The notes under the pieces are model-generated. The model was not told the origin of the DNA and did not search any database. It saw only the letters and a program-made list of their open reading frames with translations. From positions 1 to 9,756 of the forward strand of contig CABQMC010000045.1 in NCBI GenBank assembly GCA_902465115.1: a stretch of DNA of 9,756 bases, in the 5' to 3' direction. This DNA comes from an uncultured Collinsella sp. Lineage in GTDB: Bacteria > Actinomycetota > Coriobacteriia > Coriobacteriales > Coriobacteriaceae. Position numbers and translations under genes: made by a program. Shown here one piece after another: positions 6,221-9,756 of this stretch. Numbering within the stretch: the stretch's first letter is position 1; each line of letters opens with the position of its first letter.

Positions 6221-6288
6221 TCGACATTCTTAGAAGCCGGTATGAACTTGGAATCGGTTCCATTCGCCCTCTCGATCTTTCAGTACAA

Positions 6289-6333
6289 GTATCGCTCTAA
6301 CGATAGTATGTTAGACTATCGTTAGAGCGATAC
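6289..6333. promoter_or_regulatory. Perfect 19-bp inverted repeat upstream of the DUF3990 operon, likely operator
   Basis: GTATCGCTCTAACGATAGT (6289-6307) is perfectly complementary to 6315-6333, with the 7-base loop ATGTTAG. It ends 5 bases before the AGGAGG ribosome binding site (6339-6344). There is no T-run, so it is not a terminator. It could be the autoregulatory operator bound by the XRE-type HTH partner, or a 5' leader hairpin. It contains three TCTAAC/GTTAGA units (6296-6301, 6310-6315, 6321-6326). Confidence 0.7.
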
Positions 6334-6349
6334 CCGTTAGGAGGCTCAC

Positions 6350-7018
6350 ATGGAGCTGTGGCATGGTTCCCAGAAGATTGTTGAGGTTCCCCAGTTTGGC
6401 CTGGGAAAAGTCCATAACGATTATGGGCAGGGGTTCTATTGCACGGAAAGCCTTGACCTTGCAAAGGAATGGGCATGCTCGGGAGATGCTGATGGCTTTA
6501 CAAATCGATACGAACTCGATATGGCAGACCTCAAGTTGCTCGACTTACTATCGCCGCATTATTCAGTTCTGCATTGGATAGCGTTGCTCGTTGAGCATCG
6601 TTCTTTTCGCAAGGACACCGCCATCGCCGTGGGGGCATGCGAATATCTCCACGATTATTTTCTGCCCGACACCGACGCTTGCGATGTGATTAGAGGATGG
6701 CGTGCGGATGACTCATACTTTAGTTATGCCAGGGCGTTTGTAAACAATACGATCACCGTCGAGCAGCTGGGTCGTGCCATGAAGCTTGGCAACCTGGGGG
6801 AGCAGATTGTGCTCAAAAGCGAGCGCGCTTTTAAGAGCGTTCGTTTTGCTGGATTTGAACGTGCGCCTCAAGCTCAGTACGGCCCATTGGCCAAGGAGCG
6901 AGATGAAGCGGCAAGGGGGCAGTATCGGGAGCTACTTTCCGAGAATCCGTTTGAGGGAATCCGCATCTTCGACATCGTTCGAGAGGGGATGACAGTAGAT
7001 GACCTGCGCATACAGTGA
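6350..7018 (+). CDS. DUF3990 protein, predicted ADP-ribosyltransferase-like toxin
   Basis: This 222-residue protein begins MELWHGS with a conserved His at residue 5. It continues with the DUF3990 hallmark DYGQGFYCTE (24-33, Tyr30), then EWA at 40-42. Later come the family-typical RGWRADDSYF (115-124) and the GEQIVLKSERAF block (150-161, Glu151/Gln152). DUF3990 proteins are thought to share the fold of ADP-ribosyltransferases, and H5/Y30/E151 would fit an H-Y-E triad. That assignment is from recollection of family analyses and the target is unknown. A clear AGGAGG lies 5 bases before the ATG. The next gene starts 20 bases inside this one and encodes an XRE-type HTH protein, the usual layout of a toxin followed by its antitoxin or regulator. 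No membrane segment or signal peptide is seen, so it should act in the cytoplasm. Confidence 0.88.
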   Translation: MELWHGSQKIVEVPQFGLGKVHNDYGQGFYCTESLDLAKEWACSGDADGFTNRYELDMADLKLLDLLSPHYSVLHWIALLVEHRSFRKDTAIAVGACEYLHDYFLPDTDACDVIRGWRADDSYFSYARAFVNNTITVEQLGRAMKLGNLGEQIVLKSERAFKSVRFAGFERAPQAQYGPLAKERDEAARGQYRELLSENPFEGIRIFDIVREGMTVDDLRIQ

Positions 7019-7709
7019 GATGTATCTCGAGGACGCCATGAGAACGCTGGGCGAGGCAGTCGATTTTGCCCTCTGTGACCAAGGCTTGAATCCAGCCGAG
7101 CTGACGGCGATCCTATCGAACGCTCTTGAGATAAAACAGTTTGAGCGCGGAATGCCACGTGTTATCTGCGGCATGTCGGGCGACGAACTTGCGCGCGAAA
7201 TTATCGCCCGTGCGGGGCTAAAGCCCGCCGAATGCAGGGAGATCTATCCATTCGACCGTTCCCCGCAATACTGGGCGGGCTGGGTTTTGGCCTATACGCA
7301 ATGGGCAAGCTGCCTGGGCTTTAGCGACCTATTCGAAGTTGCTCCGTTCGATTGGGTCATTGGATCATACCATCCGCTCCACGAAGCCCTCGAAGACAAA
7401 TTTGCTGGAATTATCATCGAAAAATGGAACAAGGCTCAAGCAGACAAAAAGGGCCTCAAGGCAGCACGTAAGGCGGCCGGACTAACGCAAAAACAGCTCG
7501 CCACCCAATCGGGAGTTAAACTTCGCGCTATACAGCTCTACGAGCAGAACCAACTCGACCTGCGCCGTGCATCGGTCTCCTCGACACTGGCGCTCGCAAA
7601 CACTCTAAACTGCGCTATCGAGGACCTCGTCTGGCAACCAGTTGATCTAGAGTACAACTCGAAACCCTGTTCATCCGAGAATATCAAGACTGAGAGTATT
7701 GCTGTTTAA
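6999..7709 (+). CDS. Two-domain XRE-type HTH protein, putative antitoxin to DUF3990
   Basis: This 236-residue protein has an N-terminal helical domain (about 8-135). It contains the block GMSGDELAREIIARAGL and the characteristic YPFDRSPQYWAGWVLAYTQW (about 83-102), followed by a PFDWVIGSYHPLHE segment. An XRE/Cro-type HTH occupies about 150-212 (LKAARKAAGLTQKQLATQSG, then LRAIQLYEQ). I recall the same two-domain architecture in Bacillota genes next to DUF3990, where it is annotated only as a helix-turn-helix protein. The likely role is antitoxin and autorepressor for the upstream toxin, through the palindrome at 6289-6333; this is inference from context. The ATG at 6999 is preferred because GAGAGGGG lies 10 bases upstream. 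An in-frame ATG at 7020, just after the toxin stop, is the alternative. The last 25 or so residues are low in structure. Confidence 0.82.
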   Translation: MTCAYSEMYLEDAMRTLGEAVDFALCDQGLNPAELTAILSNALEIKQFERGMPRVICGMSGDELAREIIARAGLKPAECREIYPFDRSPQYWAGWVLAYTQWASCLGFSDLFEVAPFDWVIGSYHPLHEALEDKFAGIIIEKWNKAQADKKGLKAARKAAGLTQKQLATQSGVKLRAIQLYEQNQLDLRRASVSSTLALANTLNCAIEDLVWQPVDLEYNSKPCSSENIKTESIAV

Positions 7710-7715
7710 CTTTCC

Positions 7716-7750
7716 TTTACGTACGTATTTAAAGGGAACTATAATACGTA
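7716..7750 (+). promoter_or_regulatory. Promoter with overlapping inverted repeat for the Phd/RelE module
   Basis: A perfect -10 box TATAAT (7740-7745) has a weaker -35 TTTACG (7716-7721) 18 bases upstream. TACGTATT (7722-7729) and AATACGTA (7743-7750) form an 8-bp inverted repeat with arm centres 21 bases, or two helical turns, apart. This is where a dimeric antitoxin would repress. Antitoxins of this type commonly autoregulate, and the binding itself is inferred. Confidence 0.7.
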
Positions 7751-7778
7751 TTAGAGACAGATTTTAAGGGAGGTTGCT

Positions 7779-8147
7779 ATGGTTGCCGTGATAGACAAGA
7801 AACTCGTTTTTGGACGCGAACAGGTGCTGACTTCGACGCAGGCAAGCAAAAATTTTGGCGAAGCGAGACGTCGCGCTCGAAGGGAGCCGCAATTTGTCTC
7901 AGACAGGAACGATGGCATCGATACTGTTATCGTCGGCTTCGACGAGTTCGAAGCGATGGCGGTTGAACTCGAACAGCTCCGAGAGGAGCGCCTGCACGCC
8001 ATAGCCGCTGCAAGGCTCGCGCAGGGCGACGCTGACTCGAATCGCAAGGGCATCCCGTTCTCCGATACCGTGGGACGTGAGAGGTTCGAGGCCATGCTAG
8101 AAGCCGAGACGACCGATCCCATTTCCGACGAGGAGCTGTTCGAGTGA
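7779..8147 (+). CDS. Phd/YefM-family type II antitoxin
   Basis: This 122-residue protein has the Phd/YefM DNA-binding N-terminal domain. It includes LTSTQASKNFGEARRRARRE (about 17-36) and the second conserved block DTVIVGFDEFEAM (about 48-60). A long acidic helical C-terminus (EQLREERLHAIAAARLAQGD onwards), typical of the toxin-wrapping tail, follows. It is somewhat longer than the usual 80-90 residues of Phd proteins. It should bind and neutralise the RelE-like toxin encoded next and repress the operon. AAGGGAGG lies 5 bases before the ATG, and its stop overlaps the toxin start by 4 bases (GTGA), implying coupled translation with antitoxin first. The pairing is firm from the arrangement; the specific target of the toxin is known only by family. 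Confidence 0.88.
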   Translation: MVAVIDKKLVFGREQVLTSTQASKNFGEARRRARREPQFVSDRNDGIDTVIVGFDEFEAMAVELEQLREERLHAIAAARLAQGDADSNRKGIPFSDTVGRERFEAMLEAETTDPISDEELFE

Positions 8148-8458
8148 ACGTGGCTAGGTTTAAGGTTGAGTTTTACGATAAGACTGCCGAGAAAGAGTAT
8201 CTGTCACTCGATGGCTCGGTTCGCGCTATGGTGGACAAAGGTATTGCGCGTCTTGCACTTCGAGCCGATGAAATTGGCAAGCCACTTTCGGGTCTTCTTG
8301 CTGGTTGTAGGGAACTTAAGTTTCGCACTGATGGCATTCGCGTAATTTATCGCATCCGTGATGGGCACGTCGAAGTAGTTCAAATCATCGCAATAGGTGC
8401 AAGGGACAAGGGCAAGGTATTCGACCTGGCATCTAGACGTTTGGACAGCGATGATTGA
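8144..8458 (+). CDS. RelE/ParE-superfamily toxin
   Basis: This 104-residue protein has the canonical RelE-fold C-terminal half. CRELKFRTDGIRVIYRI (55-71) is followed by the strand VEVVQIIAIGARDKGKVF (76-93). N-terminal helices surround SVRAMVDKGIARLA. Members of this group are ribosome-dependent mRNA interferases (RelE type) or gyrase poisons (ParE type). The R-I-Y-R-I arrangement and the basic residues R61, R66, R70 and K89 fit the RelE/HigB-like side, but the split is not certain by eye. The start is GTG at 8144, overlapping the antitoxin TGA. There is no separate ribosome binding site, so expression depends on the antitoxin being translated. Confidence 0.88.
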   Translation: MNVARFKVEFYDKTAEKEYLSLDGSVRAMVDKGIARLALRADEIGKPLSGLLAGCRELKFRTDGIRVIYRIRDGHVEVVQIIAIGARDKGKVFDLASRRLDSDD

Positions 8459-8541
8459 TTGCCTCAAGAATATCAATTTAGGTTGCATGGTCGAAATGCC
8501 CGGGTTAAACGCTCGGATTTAGCTAGCAGGAGGACGGCGTG

Positions 8542-8763
8542 ATGAAAACATTAAATGCAACGACATGCCCTGATAGTTGTTGCGGCAATTATCCTGAAAG
8601 CATGACTTTTGACAACTGTAAAGCAGACGCAACCGACCCTATCGCGCCGAAAGCACTCCGCACTTTACACGATGATCTTGACAACATCGCCTTGATCGAC
8701 GAAGCCATTCGGTCAACTATTGCGGAAATGCCCAACGCGCTCAGGCTCTTGGAGAACTCATGA
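8542..8763 (+). CDS. Small protein of unknown family, candidate antitoxin of the Fic/Doc toxin
   Basis: This protein has 73 residues from the ATG at 8542; a GTG at 8539 would add one. AGGAGG (8528-8533) lies 8 bases upstream, a strong ribosome binding site. Its TGA overlaps the ATG of the Fic/Doc gene by 4 bases (ATGA), which strongly suggests a coupled antitoxin-toxin pair. It does not look like Phd, the usual antitoxin of Doc. The N-terminal third carries four cysteines (CPDSCCGNY and a later Cys), and the rest is predicted helical (LHDDLDNIALIDEAIRSTIA). Ser-Thr-Ile-Ala-Glu in that helix fits S-x-x-x-E of the known Fic-inhibitory helix motif (S/T)xxxE(G/N), but the next residue is Met, so this is only suggestive. 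Antitoxin identity is inferred from position. Confidence 0.65.
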   Translation: MKTLNATTCPDSCCGNYPESMTFDNCKADATDPIAPKALRTLHDDLDNIALIDEAIRSTIAEMPNALRLLENS

Positions 8764-9275
8764 TGGCGGCTACGCAGCGGGGCGCTCATCCGTTCGTGCC
8801 GCTCGTGCTTGATGATGCCGGTTTGCTCGAAGCTATTGCCGCGGCTGTGATGCGCCTACACAGCACGCTGATGACGGTCGGGCGCTGCTATACAACTGAC
8901 GCCGCAGGCGACCGGGCCGCGCTTGAGCTTGGACGCGTCGAGTCCGTGCTTGCGGGTGCATTCTGTACGATATTCGACCAATCGCCGGCCGACCGCTTCG
9001 CAGACATCTTTGACCAGGTCACCTACGTGGCCGAGCACATGGTCAAGGACCACATCTTTGAGGACGGTAACAAGCGCACCAGCCTTGTCTTTGCGTTGTC
9101 TGTCCTAAGATTCGCCGGCACTCCGGTCGTGCTGTCCGACAGCTCCGAGCCCAAAGACAACCAGTACTACGCCTGGATTCAGGACCTCGTTTCCGGAAAC
9201 CGTACGACCAGCGGGCTCGCCGAGGAGCTGCGCCGCGGTTGCATTGCGGGCATGGGCGACCCGTCGCACGTATAG
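8760..9275 (+). CDS. Fic/Doc-family toxin
   Basis: This 171-residue protein contains the Fic-fold signature HIFEDGNKRTS, with catalytic His98, Asp102, Gly103, Asn104 and Arg106. The typical flanking helices (FADIFDQVTYVAEHMVKD before it, LVFALSVLRFAG after it) are present. The loop has Gly where P1 Doc has Ala (HxFxDANKRT). Leu109 replaces the second arginine of AMPylating Fic enzymes, as in Doc. Doc is known to phosphorylate EF-Tu, and loss of that Arg goes with the altered nucleotide orientation. Whether this protein is a kinase or an AMPylase is therefore open, with Doc-like favoured. It overlaps the small upstream gene by 4 bases and the stop is TAG at 9273-9275. No membrane segment is seen, so it should be cytoplasmic. 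Confidence 0.88.
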   Translation: MMAATQRGAHPFVPLVLDDAGLLEAIAAAVMRLHSTLMTVGRCYTTDAAGDRAALELGRVESVLAGAFCTIFDQSPADRFADIFDQVTYVAEHMVKDHIFEDGNKRTSLVFALSVLRFAGTPVVLSDSSEPKDNQYYAWIQDLVSGNRTTSGLAEELRRGCIAGMGDPSHV

Positions 9276-9320
9276 AATCTAAGCATCCGCACGCCGGTTA
9301 TTGAATGGATTGGACGCCAC

Positions 9321-9756
9321 ATGGAAATCCCCAGCACCCTGTGCAGCAATGTCTACGACTTTACGTTTTGCCCCGAGCCCTGCTACGACCGCTTGGCCGA
9401 CCTCGCCGACCCCGAGGACTGGGGTCCCGGCAACCGCATCCTCAAAAACTACCTGTCGTTTTCGTTTAGCCGCGCGGTGTTCCTGACCGAGCGCGACGTG
9501 GACCAGACCGCCCCGTCCAACTTGCCGCTGGTGTTCGACGACGACCGCTGCCTGTTCAACACAGGCCTGTACACGCGCCGCTACGAGACCATCTACGGCC
9601 TGTTTGAGCCCAACACCAAGCCCGACGCACGCCAGCGCTGGTTTTTGAAGGGCTTCTTTAAGGAGAGCGACCCCATGCTGGTCTCGTTTGAGTACCTGCC
9701 GTGCCGCGTGCGCTTTGCCGAGGACCCCTCCGAGCTTGTCTTTGACTACCGCCTTC
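9321..9756 (+). CDS. DUF3825-domain protein, C-terminus beyond window
   Basis: The frame is open from the ATG at 9321 to the edge, giving at least 145 residues. RCLFNTGLYTRRYETIYGLF (about 73-92) followed by RQRWFLKGFFKES (about 101-113) is typical of DUF3825, where a strand-rich N-terminal part has a conserved F-NTGL motif. The function of the domain is unknown to me, and DUF3825 proteins are often found with nucleic-acid-related domains. The same frame is open back to the TAG of the Fic gene (9273) and reads sensibly from about 9297 (VIEWIGRHMEIP). The true start could thus be upstream with a non-ATG codon, and no good ribosome binding site precedes 9321. The protein may extend much further to the right. 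Co-transcription with the Fic/Doc module is plausible because the gap is only 45 bases. Confidence 0.82.
   Translation, partial: MEIPSTLCSNVYDFTFCPEPCYDRLADLADPEDWGPGNRILKNYLSFSFSRAVFLTERDVDQTAPSNLPLVFDDDRCLFNTGLYTRRYETIYGLFEPNTKPDARQRWFLKGFFKESDPMLVSFEYLPCRVRFAEDPSELVFDYRL

Larger units (their letters stand above)
5437..6288. other. Gene-free region of about 850 bases holding palindromes and a repeat
   Basis: No protein-coding gene is convincing here. The open frames present (minus strand 5128-5790, plus strand 5996-6325) cross the inverted repeats or the extragenic repeat and lack recognisable domains. The region contains a very GC-rich patch (about 5520-5556), the nested palindrome and terminator (5582-5760), a small hairpin CCGCAA-CCG-TTGCGG (5822-5836), a TATAGC-A-GCTATA palindrome (5983-5995) and extragenic repeat copy 2 (6047-6220). 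Confidence 0.55.

Noticed and set aside
5996..6325. Plus-strand open frame of 109 codons before the DUF3990 operon
   Set aside because: It starts with GTG without a ribosome binding site, translates extragenic repeat copy 2 and ends inside the 19-bp palindrome.
6289..6333. Palindrome as an intrinsic terminator
   Set aside because: No T-run on either side and it sits directly before a ribosome binding site, so an operator or leader structure is more likely.

Overview
The window looks like an accessory, plasticity-zone segment of a chromosome from a Gram-positive Actinomycetota of the class Coriobacteriia, with Collinsella or a close relative as the best guess. This rests on moderately GC-rich codon use, on the style of the proteins (an AlbA_2/HATPase regulator, a DUF3990 toxin, a DUF3825 protein) and on the decayed IS3 and IS256 pieces. 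It is inference from recalled families, not from a database search. No rRNA, tRNA, CRISPR array or replication gene was seen.

Left third (1-3030): the edge of the window holds a fragment of an IS256/mutator transposase on the minus strand. It is followed by a large gene for a membrane-anchored, all-helical (TPR-like) protein that a single frameshift near 1404-1412 splits into two frames (360-1454 and about 1412-2596). Downstream is a truncated IS3-type OrfA fragment (2715 to about 2870) that stops shortly before a palindromic repeat at 2910.

Middle (3030-6350): a minus-strand AlbA_2 / HATPase_c_4 / winged-helix regulator (3032-4357) has a perfect 45-bp palindrome over its predicted promoter (4390-4434). 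A shortened relative of that palindrome lies beyond its 3' end (2910-2945). Then come a composite repeat (about 4583-4892), an MNT-type nucleotidyltransferase antitoxin (4966-5265) next to an internally deleted HepT/HEPN toxin (to 5436), a nested palindrome of about 180 bp centred on a strong hairpin terminator (5582-5760), and a second copy of the extragenic repeat (6047-6220).

Right third (6289-9756): three intact two-gene toxin-antitoxin-like modules lie in tandem on the plus strand. They are a DUF3990 predicted ADP-ribosyltransferase with an XRE-type HTH partner, behind a 19-bp palindrome; a Phd/YefM antitoxin with a RelE/ParE-type toxin, behind a promoter overlapped by an inverted repeat; and a small protein of unknown family with a Fic/Doc toxin. 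Each pair overlaps by 4 to 20 bp, which suggests translational coupling. A DUF3825 protein then runs off the right edge.

Overall this reads as an island where TA or defence-like cassettes have accumulated among decaying mobile elements and extragenic repeats. The most interesting points are the CTAAC/GTTAG palindromes at three places, the unrecognised partner of the Doc-like toxin, the orphaned MNT antitoxin, and the frameshifted membrane/helical-repeat protein.
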